DNA of 64,000 nt from Pseudomonas putida (GTDB lineage: Bacteria > Pseudomonadota > Gammaproteobacteria > Pseudomonadales > Pseudomonadaceae), in assembly GCF_028682475.1 (NCBI RefSeq), contig NZ_JANHLE010000005.1, positions 1-64,000 on the forward strand, read 5' to 3'. Shown one piece after another: positions 44,036 through 53,423 of this stretch. Below the pieces are notes generated by a model, which saw only the letters and a program-made list of their open reading frames with translations, was not told the origin of the DNA and did not search any database. The first letter of the stretch is position 1; every line of letters starts with the position of its first letter. The position numbers were made by a program, and so were the translations under genes.

Positions 44036-44524
44036 ATGAGAACCCAGCACCAAAGCAAACGTGAACTGGACAAGATCGACCGCAACATCCTACGGATCCT
44101 GCAGGCGGATGGGCGGATCTCGTTTACTGAACTGGGCGAGAAAGTCGGTCTGTCGACCACGCCCTGCACCGAACGGGTCCGGCGCCTGGAGCGTGAAGGC
44201 ATCATCATGGGCTACAACGCCAGGCTCAACCCGCAGCACCTCAAGGGCAGCCTGCTGGTGTTCGTCGAGATCAGCCTGGACTACAAGTCGGGCGACACCT
44301 TCGAAGAGTTCCGCCGCGCGGTGCTGAAGCTGCCCCACGTACTGGAATGCCACCTGGTTTCCGGCGACTTCGACTACCTGGTCAAGGCGCGGATCTCGGA
44401 GATGGCCTCATACCGCAAGCTGCTCGGCGACATCCTGTTGAAGTTGCCGCATGTGCGCGAATCGAAGAGTTACATTGTCATGGAAGAGGTCAAAGAGAGC
44501 CTCAGCCTGCCGATTCCGGACTGA
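44036..44524 (+). CDS. dadR: Lrp/AsnC-family regulator of the dad operon
   Basis: A 162-residue Lrp-type protein. HTH at about 12-60 (DKIDRNILRILQADGRISFT, GLSTTPCTERVRRLE) and RAM effector domain at about 75-150 (LLVFVEISLDYK, HVLECHLVSGDFDYLVKARI). It should bind alanine or leucine and activate dadA. GGAGGGG precedes the ATG. The reading frame remains open far upstream through antisense of dadA, which is not coding. The name dadR follows the P. aeruginosa gene in the same place. Confidence 0.9.
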   Translation: MRTQHQSKRELDKIDRNILRILQADGRISFTELGEKVGLSTTPCTERVRRLEREGIIMGYNARLNPQHLKGSLLVFVEISLDYKSGDTFEEFRRAVLKLPHVLECHLVSGDFDYLVKARISEMASYRKLLGDILLKLPHVRESKSYIVMEEVKESLSLPIPD

Positions 44525-44527
44525 CGC

Positions 44528-44881
44528 TCAGACCAGCACCTGACGGGTGCTGGCGATGTACTGATGCACCAGCTTCTCGGCCTGGGGATCGATCATTTCG
44601 GCCGGGCCGCGACCGTTGGGGCATGGCAGCCGCGGCGTGGTCCCGAACAGCCGGCAGATCAGCGGCCGTTCCTCGTACACCGTGCAGCCGTTGGGCCCCA
44701 GGTGCACACAGTTCAGCTCGGCCAGGGCGGCCTCCTGCTCGGCGGCGCTTTTGCGCGGCAGGCGGGCCATTTCTTCCGAGGAGGTGGTCACCGGCCCACA
44801 GCAGTCATGGCAACCGGGGACGCACTCGAACGACGGGATCTGATCGCGCAGGAAACGGATCTTGTGGCTGTTGCAACTCAT
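44528..44881 (-). CDS. YkgJ-family cysteine cluster protein
   Basis: A 117-residue protein with the Cys cluster of the UPF0153/YkgJ family: CVPGCHDCCGPV near the N-terminus, NCVHLGPNGCTVYEERPLIC in the middle. The cysteines probably bind Zn or an Fe-S cluster. The function is unknown. The ATG at 44881 starts the conserved part; a second ATG at 44926 adds 15 unconserved residues. It is convergent with the regulator gene, with 3 bases between stop codons. Confidence 0.85.
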   Translation of the reverse strand: MSCNSHKIRFLRDQIPSFECVPGCHDCCGPVTTSSEEMARLPRKSAAEQEAALAELNCVHLGPNGCTVYEERPLICRLFGTTPRLPCPNGRGPAEMIDPQAEKLVHQYIASTRQVLV

Positions 44882-44997
44882 GGCGGCCTGCGGCGAAGAA
44901 CGGGAATGACCGCTATTTTGCCCCATGGTTGCCCGGTGCCGAAAGTGCAGCTTATCCTGCGTCAATTTTTCCAAACACTTAAAGCCAGGACTCATCC

Positions 44998-46302
44998 ATG
45001 AGCGCCGCTGTTCAATCACCCGCTTCTCACGTCGCCTCCTACTACGCTGCCAGCAGCCTGCCCCAGCCGGAGTATCCGTGTTTGCAGGGCGAGTTGAGCT
45101 GCGATGTCTGTGTGGTTGGCGGCGGTTTTTCCGGGTTGAACACCGCGATCGAGCTGGCCGAACGCGGCCTCAATGTGATCCTTCTCGAAGCGCGCAAAAT
45201 CGGCTGGGGTGCCAGCGGGCGCAATGGCGGGCAACTGATTCGTGGCGTCGGCCACGGCCTTGATCAGTTCGCCCCGGTGCTGGGCAGCGACGGCGTGCGC
45301 GAGCTGAAACTGATGGGCCTGGAAGCAGTGGATATCGTCCGCCAGCGCATCGAACGCCACGCGATCAGCTGCGACCTGACCTGGGGCTACTGCGACCTGG
45401 CCAACAAACCGAAAGACCTGCAGGGTTTCGCCGAAGACGCCGAGGAACTGCGCAGCCTGGGCTACCGCCATGAATTGCGTCTGGTGCAAGCGGAGCAGAT
45501 GCACACGGTGGTGGGTTCCGACCGCTATGTCGGCGGCCTGATCGACATGGGCTCGGGTCATCTGCACCCGCTGAACCTGGCCTTGGGCGAGGCAGCGGTG
45601 GCCAACAAGCTCGGCGTGCGCCTGTTCGAACAATCGGCGGTCACCCGCATCGACTATGGCTCGCAGGTGCGGGTACATACGGCGCAAGGTTCAGTACAAG
45701 CCAGCACCCTGGTGCTGGGCTGCAACGCCTACCTCAATGACCTGAATGCCGAACTGGGCGGCAAGGTGCTGCCCGCGGGCAGCTACATCATCGCCACCGA
45801 GCCCTTGAGCGAAACGCAGGCACACAACCTGCTGCCGCAGAACATGGCGGTCTGCGACCAGCGCGTAGCCCTGGATTACTACCGCCTTTCTGCCGACCGC
45901 CGCCTGTTGTTCGGTGGCGCCTGCCATTACTCCGGACGCGATCCACAAGATATCGCCGCGTACATGCGGCCGAAGATGCTCAAGGTGTTCCCGCAGCTGG
46001 CGAATGTACGCATCGACTACCAATGGGGCGGCATGATCGGCATCGGCGCCAATCGCCTGCCGCAGATTGGCCGCCTGCCGGACCAGCCAAACGTGTACTT
46101 TGCCCAGGCCTACTCCGGCCACGGCCTCAACGCCACGCACCTGGCGGGCAAGTTGCTCGGTGAGGCCATCAGCGGCCAGCACAGCGGACGTTTCGACCTG
46201 TTCGCCAAGGTCCCGCACATCACCTTCCCGGGTGGCAAACATCTGCGTTCACCGCTGCTGGCCCTGGGCATGCTCTGGCACCGGCTCAAAGAGCTGGTCT
46301 GA
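44998..46302 (+). CDS. FAD-dependent gamma-glutamylputrescine-type oxidase (PuuB/PauB family)
   Basis: A 434-residue DAO-family flavoprotein. FAD fold CVVGGGFSGLNTAIELAERG, the GWGASGRNGGQLIRG loop and the C-terminal QAYSGHGLNATHLAGKLLGE are typical of PuuB/PauB/OrdL proteins. It oxidises glutamylated polyamines to aldehydes, which the downstream KauB/PuuC dehydrogenase would finish. In P. aeruginosa the gene here is PA5309 (PauB4). Control by PauR is probable. The substrate is inferred. Confidence 0.85.
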   Translation: MSAAVQSPASHVASYYAASSLPQPEYPCLQGELSCDVCVVGGGFSGLNTAIELAERGLNVILLEARKIGWGASGRNGGQLIRGVGHGLDQFAPVLGSDGVRELKLMGLEAVDIVRQRIERHAISCDLTWGYCDLANKPKDLQGFAEDAEELRSLGYRHELRLVQAEQMHTVVGSDRYVGGLIDMGSGHLHPLNLALGEAAVANKLGVRLFEQSAVTRIDYGSQVRVHTAQGSVQASTLVLGCNAYLNDLNAELGGKVLPAGSYIIATEPLSETQAHNLLPQNMAVCDQRVALDYYRLSADRRLLFGGACHYSGRDPQDIAAYMRPKMLKVFPQLANVRIDYQWGGMIGIGANRLPQIGRLPDQPNVYFAQAYSGHGLNATHLAGKLLGEAISGQHSGRFDLFAKVPHITFPGGKHLRSPLLALGMLWHRLKELV

Positions 46303-46317
46303 GGTGGATAACCCCCC

Positions 46318-46389
46318 GGTGGGAGCGGGCTTGCCCCGCGATGCGATGTCACTGACACACCGCATCGCGGGGCAAGCCCGCTCCCACCG
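46318..46389. repeat. REP inverted pair, first family
   Basis: GGTGGGAGCGGGCTTGCCCC facing CGGGGCAAGCCCGCTCCCAC, 16 bases after the oxidase stop codon, between convergent genes. Confidence 0.9.
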
Positions 46390-46410
46390 GGGTGCTGCAA
46401 ATTGCCGATC

Positions 46411-46641
46411 TCAGCCACGCCAGAATGGCTTGAGCCCCTCCTCACGTGCCTGCTCCGCCGTCAGGCCAACATCGCGCAGCTGCTCGGGCGTCAGCTCCAG
46501 CAGTGCCCGGCGGCTGTGCCAACGGTGTGCCATCAACCCCCAGCGCCCGAGCCCGGCCGGTACATTGAACAGCTGCAAACGCTGTTCACGGCTCAGTTCT
46601 TCCGCGTGTAATTGCAGGCGCACATCGCTCATACCGCTCAT
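46411..46641 (-). CDS. DUF1127 domain protein
   Basis: A 76-residue basic protein. The C-terminal part, SRRALLELTPEQLRDVGLTA with EQAREEG, is the DUF1127 motif (short Arg-rich proteins seen in polyamine, phosphate and carbohydrate contexts). GGAGGAG 8 bases upstream fixes the ATG at 46641. It is divergent from the MocR-type gene. The precise function is unknown. Confidence 0.82.
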   Translation of the reverse strand: MSGMSDVRLQLHAEELSREQRLQLFNVPAGLGRWGLMAHRWHSRRALLELTPEQLRDVGLTAEQAREEGLKPFWRG

Positions 46642-46700
46642 TGCTTGACTCCTCCGGGTTTGGATAACCGTAGGAAAAGCTTGCGCGCTTGGGGAAAAGC

Positions 46701-46785
46701 ATTACAGATTCAAAGCAGATTTATTATTTCCATACAGAATTGGCCGTTTTCAGACTGAATGCTGTATTTTTTCAGCATCTGTATC
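46701..46785. promoter_or_regulatory. Repeated TACAG/CTGTA motifs before the MocR-type gene
   Basis: ATTACAGATT (46701) and CATACAGAAT (46731) face GCTGTATTTT (46761) and ATCTGTATCG (46777). These two pairs of oppositely oriented half-sites in the divergent gap look like a MocR-type operator. Confidence 0.45.
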
Positions 46786-46819
46786 GGTGGTCAGCCAACA
46801 TTCGCTGCGGGAGTATGCC

Positions 46820-48250
46820 GTGACCCTCTATGTCAACCTTGCCGAGCTGCTCAGCGCCCGCATCGAACAAGGCCTGTACCGCCCCGGTGACCGCTTGCCG
46901 TCGGTACGCGCCCTGAGCGTGGAACATGGCGTCAGCCTGAGCACCGTGCAGCAGGCCTATCGCCTGCTCGAAGACAATGGCCTGGCCGCGCCACGGCCCA
47001 AGTCCGGCTACTTCGTACCCACCGATCGTAGCCTGCCTGCCCTGCCCGCCGTCAGCCGGCCGGCGCAACGGCCAGTGGAAATTTCCCAATGGGAACAGGT
47101 CATCGAGCTGATTCGCAGCGTGCCGAGCAAGGATGTGGTGCAACTCGGCCGCGGCATGCCCGACGTCGACAGCCCGACCCTCAAGCCCCTGCTGCGCAGC
47201 CTGGCCCAGCTGAGCCGCCGCCAGGACATGCCTGGGCTGTATTACGACACCATTTCCGGCACCCTGGCCCTGCGCGAACAGATCGCCCGGCTGATGCTCG
47301 ATTCCGGCTGCAGCCTCGACCCGGCCGATCTGGTGGTCACCACGGGTTGCCACGAGGCCCTCTCGACCAGCATCCGCGCGGTGTGCCAGCCCGGCGATAT
47401 CGTCGCGGTGGACTCGCCGAGCTTTCACGGCGCCATGCAGACCCTCAAGGGTCTGGGCATGAAAGCCCTGGAGATCCCCACCGACCCGCTCACCGGCATC
47501 AGCCTAGAAGCCCTGGAGCTGGCCCTGGAACAATGGCCGATCAAGCTCATCCAGATCACCCCGAGCTGCAACAACCCGCTGGGCTACATCATGCCCGAGG
47601 CGCGCAAGAAGGCCTTGCTGACCCTGGCCCAACGCTTCGATGTGGCGATCCTCGAAGACGACGTATACGGCGATCTGGCCTACACCTACCCGCGCCCGCG
47701 CACGATCAAGTCATTCGACGAAGACGGCCGGGTGCTGCTCTGCAGTTCGTTTTCCAAGACCCTGGCGCCGGGCCTGCGGATCGGCTGGGTCGCTCCCGGC
47801 CGCTACCTGGAGCGGGTGCTGCACATGAAATACATCAGCACCGGCTGCACCGCGACCCAACCGCAACTGGCCATCGCCGACTTCATCGAAGCAGGGCACT
47901 ACCAGCCGCACCTGCGGCGCATGCGCAGCCAGTACCAGCGCAGCCGCGACCAGATGAGCGACTGGGTCACCCGCTACTTTCCGTCCGGCACCCGCGCCAG
48001 CCGGCCGCAGGGTGGTTTCATGCTGTGGATAGAATTGCCGGAAAGTTTCGACACCCTGCGTCTTAACCGGGCTTTACTAGGGCAAGGCGTACAGATTGCC
48101 GTAGGCAGCATTTTTTCCGCCTCGGGCAAGTACCGTAACTGCCTGCGAATGAATTTCGCCGCCCGTCCTACCGCCGAGATCGAAGCGGCGGTACGCAAGG
48201 TTGGCGAGACCGCCATTCGTCTACTGGCCGAAGCCGCAAGCGACGAGTAA
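46820..48250 (+). CDS. MocR-type regulator (GntR HTH plus aminotransferase fold)
   Basis: A 476-residue fusion. The GntR winged helix (about 1-70) has RIEQGLYRPGDRLPSVRALS and STVQQAYRLLEDNGL; the aminotransferase I domain (about 105-470) has the PLP lysine in SSFSKTLAPGLRIGW and the CNNPLGYIMP motif. MocR proteins bind DNA and sense PLP-linked amino compounds. The start is GTG at 46820 with GGGAG 6 bases upstream; an upstream GTG at 46787 lacks one. Its place next to polyamine genes suggests an amine or amino acid ligand. Confidence 0.88.
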   Translation: MTLYVNLAELLSARIEQGLYRPGDRLPSVRALSVEHGVSLSTVQQAYRLLEDNGLAAPRPKSGYFVPTDRSLPALPAVSRPAQRPVEISQWEQVIELIRSVPSKDVVQLGRGMPDVDSPTLKPLLRSLAQLSRRQDMPGLYYDTISGTLALREQIARLMLDSGCSLDPADLVVTTGCHEALSTSIRAVCQPGDIVAVDSPSFHGAMQTLKGLGMKALEIPTDPLTGISLEALELALEQWPIKLIQITPSCNNPLGYIMPEARKKALLTLAQRFDVAILEDDVYGDLAYTYPRPRTIKSFDEDGRVLLCSSFSKTLAPGLRIGWVAPGRYLERVLHMKYISTGCTATQPQLAIADFIEAGHYQPHLRRMRSQYQRSRDQMSDWVTRYFPSGTRASRPQGGFMLWIELPESFDTLRLNRALLGQGVQIAVGSIFSASGKYRNCLRMNFAARPTAEIEAAVRKVGETAIRLLAEAASDE

Positions 48251-48308
48251 CTTTCCGCCGCCGCTCGCGGTCGATATCCATAAGCCCCGTCGTGAAGGAC
48301 CCACAGCC

Positions 48309-49865
48309 TTGATAAACCCGCGCACGCTGCCCTTGCTGCTGTCGCTGATGCTCGGCCTGAATGGATGCGCCAGCGTTAGCCAGCCGCGCGAAGTCAGTCA
48401 GGCGCTACCCGCCAGCGACTCGGCCTTCGGTCGCTCGGTGCAGCGTCAGGCATCCGCCTACGAGGGGCGCTCCGGTTTTCGCCTGTTGCCCAACAGCAAC
48501 GAAGCGTTTCGCGCCCGCGCCGAGCTGATCCGTAACGCCCAGTCGAGCATCGACCTGCAGTACTACATCGTCCACGACGGTCTCAGCACCCGCGCCCTGG
48601 TCCACGAGCTGCTGCAGGCTGCCGACCGCGGTGTACGGATTCGCATCCTGCTGGACGACACCACCAGCGACGGCATCGACGACAAGATGGCCACCCTCGC
48701 CGCGCACCCGAACATCCACATCCGCGTGTTCAACCCGCTGCACCTGGGCCGCAGCACCGGCGTAACCCGGGCGCTCGGCCGCCTGTTCAACCTCAGCCTG
48801 CAACACCGGCGCATGCACAACAAGCTGTGGCTGGTGGACAACAGCATGGCCATCGTCGGCGGCCGCAATATTGGCGATGAGTACTTCGACGCCGAGCCCA
48901 ACCTGAATTTCACCGATATCGACCTGTTAGGTGTGGGGCCGGTTGCCGAGCAACTGGGGCACAGCTTCGATCAATACTGGAACAGCGCCCTGAGCCGGCC
49001 AATCGGCGATTTCCTCATGACCCAGCCTGACGCCGATGACCTGCGCGCCAGCCGCCAGCGTCTGGAAGCCTCGCTGGCCGAAGCCGAAGTCGAGCGCAAG
49101 GCGCTGTATGACCGCCTGATGTCGTACAAGACCAATCCGCGCCTGGGCATCTGGCGCAATGAATTGATCTGGGCCCACAACCAGGCGCTGTGGGATGCAC
49201 CCAGCAAGGTCCTGGCCCGCGATGAGCCAGACCCTCAGCTGCTGATGACCCATCAATTGGCCCCGGACATGAACGGCGTGCAACACGAGCTGATCCTGAT
49301 CTCGGCCTACTTCGTACCGGGCGCACCCGGCCTGCTGTACCTGACCAGCCGCGCCGATGCCGGTGTCTCGGTGAAACTACTGACCAACTCGCTGGAAGCC
49401 ACCGACGTACCCGCCGTACATGGTGGCTATGCACCCTATCGCAGGGCGCTGCTGGAGCATGGCGTGCATCTGTATGAGCTGCGTCGCCAGCCCGGCGACC
49501 CCGGCTCGAAACGCGCCCTGCGCATCTACGGTAGCTCCGACTCAAGCCTGCATAGCAAGGCGATCATCTTCGACCGGCGCAAGACCTTCATCGGTTCGTT
49601 CAACTTCGACCCGCGCTCGGTGTTATGGAACACCGAAGTCGGCGTGCTGGTCGACAGCCCAGAGCTTGCCGAGTACACCCGCGACCTGGCAGTCCAGGGC
49701 ATGGCTCCGGCACTCAGTTACCAGCCAAAGCTGGTCAACGGCGAGGTGGTCTGGGTGACCGAAGACAATCACCAGCTGCACACCCTGACCACCGAACCCG
49801 GCGGCCTCTGGCGCCGCTTCAACGCCTGGATCAGCAAGGCCGTCGGCCTGGAGCGGATGCTCTAG
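48309..49865 (+). CDS. Phospholipase D-family lipoprotein (cardiolipin synthase C-like)
   Basis: A 518-residue protein. The signal peptide ends in lipobox LNGC (Cys20). Two HKD motifs are present, HNKLWLVDNSMAIVGGRN (about 175) and HSKAIIFDRRKTFIGSFNFD (about 420), as in ClsC/YmdC and other phosphatidyl-transferring enzymes. It probably makes or remodels phospholipid at the envelope. The start is TTG with GAAGGA 9 bases upstream. Its stop codon overlaps that of the convergent MFS gene. Confidence 0.86.
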   Translation: MINPRTLPLLLSLMLGLNGCASVSQPREVSQALPASDSAFGRSVQRQASAYEGRSGFRLLPNSNEAFRARAELIRNAQSSIDLQYYIVHDGLSTRALVHELLQAADRGVRIRILLDDTTSDGIDDKMATLAAHPNIHIRVFNPLHLGRSTGVTRALGRLFNLSLQHRRMHNKLWLVDNSMAIVGGRNIGDEYFDAEPNLNFTDIDLLGVGPVAEQLGHSFDQYWNSALSRPIGDFLMTQPDADDLRASRQRLEASLAEAEVERKALYDRLMSYKTNPRLGIWRNELIWAHNQALWDAPSKVLARDEPDPQLLMTHQLAPDMNGVQHELILISAYFVPGAPGLLYLTSRADAGVSVKLLTNSLEATDVPAVHGGYAPYRRALLEHGVHLYELRRQPGDPGSKRALRIYGSSDSSLHSKAIIFDRRKTFIGSFNFDPRSVLWNTEVGVLVDSPELAEYTRDLAVQGMAPALSYQPKLVNGEVVWVTEDNHQLHTLTTEPGGLWRRFNAWISKAVGLERML

Positions 49866-51001
49866 ACCGGCGCTGGCTCGAACGCATTCGGCCGCCGCGC
49901 AAGCAGCACCAGGCCGGCAGCCCCCGCAGCCATCAGCAGTGGCAAGGCATGACCGCTGACCCACTGGCTGCCGGCACCGGCAACCAACGGCCCGATCAGG
50001 CAACCGATCCCCCACAGCTGCGCGACATGGGCGTTGGCCCGCACCAGCGCATCATCACGGTAGCGCTCGCCGATCAGCACCAGCGACAGGGTGAACAAGC
50101 CACCGGCACTGGCACCGAACAACACCCACAGTGGCCAGATCAGCCAGGTCTGCAACATCAGCGGAATCGCCAGGCTCGACACCAGCAGCGCCAGTGCGCA
50201 GCCACTGAACAGAGTGCGCCGTGACATGCGGTCGGCCAGCGCGCCAATCGGCAACTGCAGCAGTGCATCGCCGACCACCACGGTGCTGACCATGAACAGG
50301 GCAATCTCGGTGGTGAATCCTTGCTGCAGGCAGTACACCGGCAACAGGGTGAGGATCATCGCCTCGAACGCAGCGAACAGGGCGATCGCCCAGGCAATCA
50401 CCGGCAGGCGCCGACAGAAACCGATCAGATCGAATAACGTCACGCTGCACGCCTCTGCACTTGGCGCTCCGTCACGCCCCAGCAACACCAGCGGTGCTGC
50501 CAGCAGCAAACCGGCGCCAATCCAGAAGCCGAGGTCATCTTCCGAACCCAATACACCCAGCAGCAACGGCCCGGCCAACTGGCTAAGGGCATAGCTGCTG
50601 CCATACAAAGCTACCAGGCGCCCGCGCCATTGCTCGACCACCAGCTGGTTGATCCAGCTTTCGCCGAGGATGAACACGATGGTCAGGATCATGCCGATCA
50701 GCAGGCGCAGCACCAGCCACAGCGGGTAGCTGGGCAACAGCGCCAGCAGGCCGATGGACACGGCACCCGCCCACAGGCACAGACGCATCAGCCCCGGAGT
50801 GCCGAAACGCGCGGCGAGCCGGCTGGACAGGCTGGCGCCGAGCAATACGCCGATCGCCGGCATCGCCGCCATCACGCCAATGGCAAAGCTGCCGTAGCCC
50901 CAGCTTTCCAGACGCAAGGACACCAGCGGCATGCTCACGCCCAGCGCCAGGCCGACACTGAGCACCGCCGTCAGCACCGCGAAATAGGTTCCCCAACGCA
51001 T
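49862..51001 (-). CDS. MFS transporter
   Basis: A 379-residue polytopic protein with twelve predicted helices in two halves. It begins MRWGTYFAVLTAVLSVGLAL and contains the cytoplasmic loop LADRMSRRTLF between helices 8 and 9 and SSRLAARFGTPGLMR between 2 and 3, the MFS motif A positions. It is of the YcaD type by overall length and spacing. The substrate is unknown. AAGGAG lies 7 bases before the ATG at 51001. Confidence 0.87.
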   Translation of the reverse strand: MRWGTYFAVLTAVLSVGLALGVSMPLVSLRLESWGYGSFAIGVMAAMPAIGVLLGASLSSRLAARFGTPGLMRLCLWAGAVSIGLLALLPSYPLWLVLRLLIGMILTIVFILGESWINQLVVEQWRGRLVALYGSSYALSQLAGPLLLGVLGSEDDLGFWIGAGLLLAAPLVLLGRDGAPSAEACSVTLFDLIGFCRRLPVIAWAIALFAAFEAMILTLLPVYCLQQGFTTEIALFMVSTVVVGDALLQLPIGALADRMSRRTLFSGCALALLVSSLAIPLMLQTWLIWPLWVLFGASAGGLFTLSLVLIGERYRDDALVRANAHVAQLWGIGCLIGPLVAGAGSQWVSGHALPLLMAAGAAGLVLLARRPNAFEPAPV

Positions 51002-51032
51002 TGCACGCTCCTTTGCGGGTTTCACAAACCAC

Positions 51033-51101
51033 TGTGGGAGCTGGCCTTGCCAGCGATGCGGACCACACAGGCCGCATCGCCGGCAACGCCGGCTCCCACA
51101 G
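51033..51101. repeat. REP inverted pair, second family
   Basis: TGTGGGAGCTGGCCTTGCCA facing CATCGCCGGCAACGCCGGCT, between the aldehyde dehydrogenase and MFS genes on the same strand. Confidence 0.88.
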
Positions 51102-51132
51102 AGGATGCCCGGGTTGGGCGGTGGCTAGCTGC

Positions 51133-52626
51133 TTACAGCTTGATCCAGGTCGCCTTCAGCTCGGTGTACTTGTCCAGCGCGTGCAAGGACTTGTCACGAC
51201 CGTTGCCCGACTGCTTGAAGCCACCGAACGGCGCGGTCATGTCGCCGCCGTCGTACTGGTTGACCCAGACGCTACCGGCACGCAGGGCCTTGGCGGTCAG
51301 GTGCGCCTTGGAGATGTCGGCGGTCCACACACCGGCGGCCAGGCCGTACGGGGTGTCGTTGGCGATGTTGATCGCTTCTTCAACGCTGTCGAAAGTAATC
51401 ACCGACAGTACCGGGCCGAAGATTTCTTCCTTGGCAATGCGCATGGCGTTGCTGACGCCGTCGAAAATGGTCGGCTCGACGTAGGTGCCACCGGTTTCTT
51501 CGAGGATACGCTTGCCACCGACCAGCAGTTTGGCGCCGTCACTGTGACCGGCTTCGATGTACGACAGCACGGTGTTCATCTGCTGGCTATCGACCAAAGC
51601 ACCGACAGTGGTGGCTGGGTCCAGCGGGTTGCCGGGCTTCCAGGCCTTGAGGGCCTCGAGTACCAGTGGCAGGAACTTGTCCTTGATCGAACGCTCGACC
51701 AGCAGACGGGAGCCGGCGGTGCAGACTTCGCCCTGGTTGAAGGCGATGGCGCTGGCGGCCGCTTCGGCAGCGGCGTTGAGGTCCGGGGCGTCGGCGAAGA
51801 CGATGTTCGGGCTCTTGCCGCCGGCTTCCAGCCAGACACGCTTCATGTTCGATTCACCGGCGTAGATCATCAATTGCTTGGCGATCTTGGTCGAACCGGT
51901 GAACACCAGGGTATCGACGTCCATGTGCAGGGCCAGAGCCTTGCCGACGGTGTGGCCGTAGCCTGGCAGCACGTTGAGCACGCCGGCCGGAATACCGGCT
52001 TCAATTGCCAGTTGGGCGATACGAATGGCGGTCAGTGGCGATTTTTCCGAAGGCTTGAGCACTACCGAGTTACCGGTGGCCAGCGCCGGGCCGAGCTTCC
52101 AGCAGGCCATCAGCAGCGGGAAGTTCCACGGCACGATGGCGGCCACCACACCCACAGGCTCGCGGGTCACCAGACCCAGCTGATCGTGCGGGGTAGCCGC
52201 GACTTCGTCGTAGATCTTGTCGATCGCTTCACCGTTCCAGCTCAGGGCTTGGGCAGCGCCTGGCACGTCGATGGTCAGCGAATCGTTGATCGGCTTGCCC
52301 ATGTCCAGGGTTTCCAGCAGCGCCAGCTCTTCGACGTTCGCCTTGAGCAGGGCGGCGAAACGGATCATGGTGGCTTTGCGCTTGGCTGGGGCCAGGCGCG
52401 ACCAGACGCCGGACGCGAAAGTAGTGCGGGCGTTTTCCACGGCGCGCTGGGCATCGGCTTCATCACAGCTGGCAACGTGCGCCAGCAGACGGCCATCGAC
52501 CGGGCTGAGGCATTCGAACGTCGCGCCGGAAACGGCGGCGGTGTATTCACCATTGATGAAAGCGCGGCCTTCGATCTTCAGTTGTTGGGCACGCTGTTCC
52601 CAATCCGCACGAGTCAGGGTGGTCAT
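51133..52626 (-). CDS. kauB: Aldehyde dehydrogenase of polyamine/arginine catabolism (KauB/PuuC family)
   Basis: A 497-residue NAD(P)-dependent aldehyde dehydrogenase with Cys302 (NQGEVCTAGSRLLVER), Glu267 (LEAGGKSPN), Asn168 (PWNFP) and GSTKIAK for the cofactor. It matches P. aeruginosa PA5312, named KauB or PauC, which oxidises 4-guanidinobutyraldehyde and aminoaldehydes from putrescine and cadaverine. It would use the product of the upstream PuuB-like oxidase. A good AGGAGG ribosome site precedes the ATG. PauR is a likely repressor. Confidence 0.87.
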   Translation of the reverse strand: MTTLTRADWEQRAQQLKIEGRAFINGEYTAAVSGATFECLSPVDGRLLAHVASCDEADAQRAVENARTTFASGVWSRLAPAKRKATMIRFAALLKANVEELALLETLDMGKPINDSLTIDVPGAAQALSWNGEAIDKIYDEVAATPHDQLGLVTREPVGVVAAIVPWNFPLLMACWKLGPALATGNSVVLKPSEKSPLTAIRIAQLAIEAGIPAGVLNVLPGYGHTVGKALALHMDVDTLVFTGSTKIAKQLMIYAGESNMKRVWLEAGGKSPNIVFADAPDLNAAAEAAASAIAFNQGEVCTAGSRLLVERSIKDKFLPLVLEALKAWKPGNPLDPATTVGALVDSQQMNTVLSYIEAGHSDGAKLLVGGKRILEETGGTYVEPTIFDGVSNAMRIAKEEIFGPVLSVITFDSVEEAINIANDTPYGLAAGVWTADISKAHLTAKALRAGSVWVNQYDGGDMTAPFGGFKQSGNGRDKSLHALDKYTELKATWIKL

Positions 52627-52822
52627 ACGAAACTCCTCCTCTTGTTAAGGTGCAGTGCCGCACGAGGGATCACCGGCACTGTCAAAAATTCTGGCTGGGC
52701 GAGCTACGCGCACAGGCACCTGCCACCCTAAACCACTGGCGACCTAATTATCAATATATTTGACATAATGGCACCAAAAGCCTACTGATGTTCATTTTAT
52801 TAAACAAACAAGAGAACCAGCC

Positions 52823-53185
52823 ATGCGCATTGATCAGATCATCGACTTCGCCCAGGTGCTCACCGAGGCCGAACGTTACCGCCCTGCTGCAGAAAAGATT
52901 CTCAAGGGTGAGCCAGATCAGGCGGTCTACAACCACTATTCCAGCCCTTGCGGTCAATTCGCTGCCGGCGTCTGGGAAGGTGAAGTGGGGCAATGGACCG
53001 TCAATTACACTGAACACGAGTACTGCGAGATCGTTCAGGGCGTTTCGGTGCTGCGCGATGCAGACGGCGGCGCGAAAACCTTGCGTGCCGGTGATCGCTT
53101 TGTGATCCCTGCAGGCTTCAAGGGCACCTGGGAAGTACTGGAGCCGTGCCGCAAGATCTATGTGATGTTCGAGCAGAAAGCTTAA
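52823..53185 (+). CDS. Cupin domain protein
   Basis: A 120-residue single-cupin protein. The first cupin motif is around TVNYTEHEYCEIVQGVSVLR, the second around RAGDRFVIPAGFKGTWEVLE. It resembles DUF861-type cupins often beside aldehyde dehydrogenases of polyamine use. The metal-ligand pattern is incomplete. The catalytic or binding role is unknown. It is divergent from kauB and shares its 196-bp control region. Confidence 0.82.
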   Translation: MRIDQIIDFAQVLTEAERYRPAAEKILKGEPDQAVYNHYSSPCGQFAAGVWEGEVGQWTVNYTEHEYCEIVQGVSVLRDADGGAKTLRAGDRFVIPAGFKGTWEVLEPCRKIYVMFEQKA

Positions 53186-53202
53186 CCCGCTCCTGCCGCC
53201 AT

Positions 53203-53241
53203 AAAAAAAGGGCCCGTATCCAGAGATACGGGCCCTTTTTT
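53203..53241. terminator. Bidirectional terminator between cupin gene and rpmG
   Basis: AAAAAAAGGGCCCGTATC, loop, GATACGGGCCCTTTTTT: perfect 11-bp stem with A and T tracts on either side, so it works in both directions. Confidence 0.93.
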
Positions 53242-53256
53242 CGTCAGCCGGATCAA

Positions 53257-53412
53257 TTACTTGATCTTGGCTTCCTTGTAGATCACGTGCTTGCGAACAA
53301 CCGGATCGAATTTTTTGATTTCGATTTTGTCCGGAGTGGTGCGCTTGTTCTTGTCGGTGGTGTAGAAGTGGCCGGTATTAGCGGTCGACACCAGACGGAT
53401 CAATTCACGCAT
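53257..53412 (-). CDS. rpmG: 50S ribosomal protein L33
   Basis: A 51-residue basic protein: [20 protein letters not shown], then [15 protein letters not shown] and [16 protein letters not shown]. This is the zinc-independent (no Cys) form of L33. It lies 11 bases after rpmB on the same strand, the usual rpmBG operon. GGGAGA precedes the ATG. Confidence 0.96.
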   Translation of the reverse strand: MRELIRLVSTANTGHFYTTDKNKRTTPDKIEIKKFDPVVRKHVIYKEAKIK

Positions 53413-53423
53413 GATTCTCTCCC

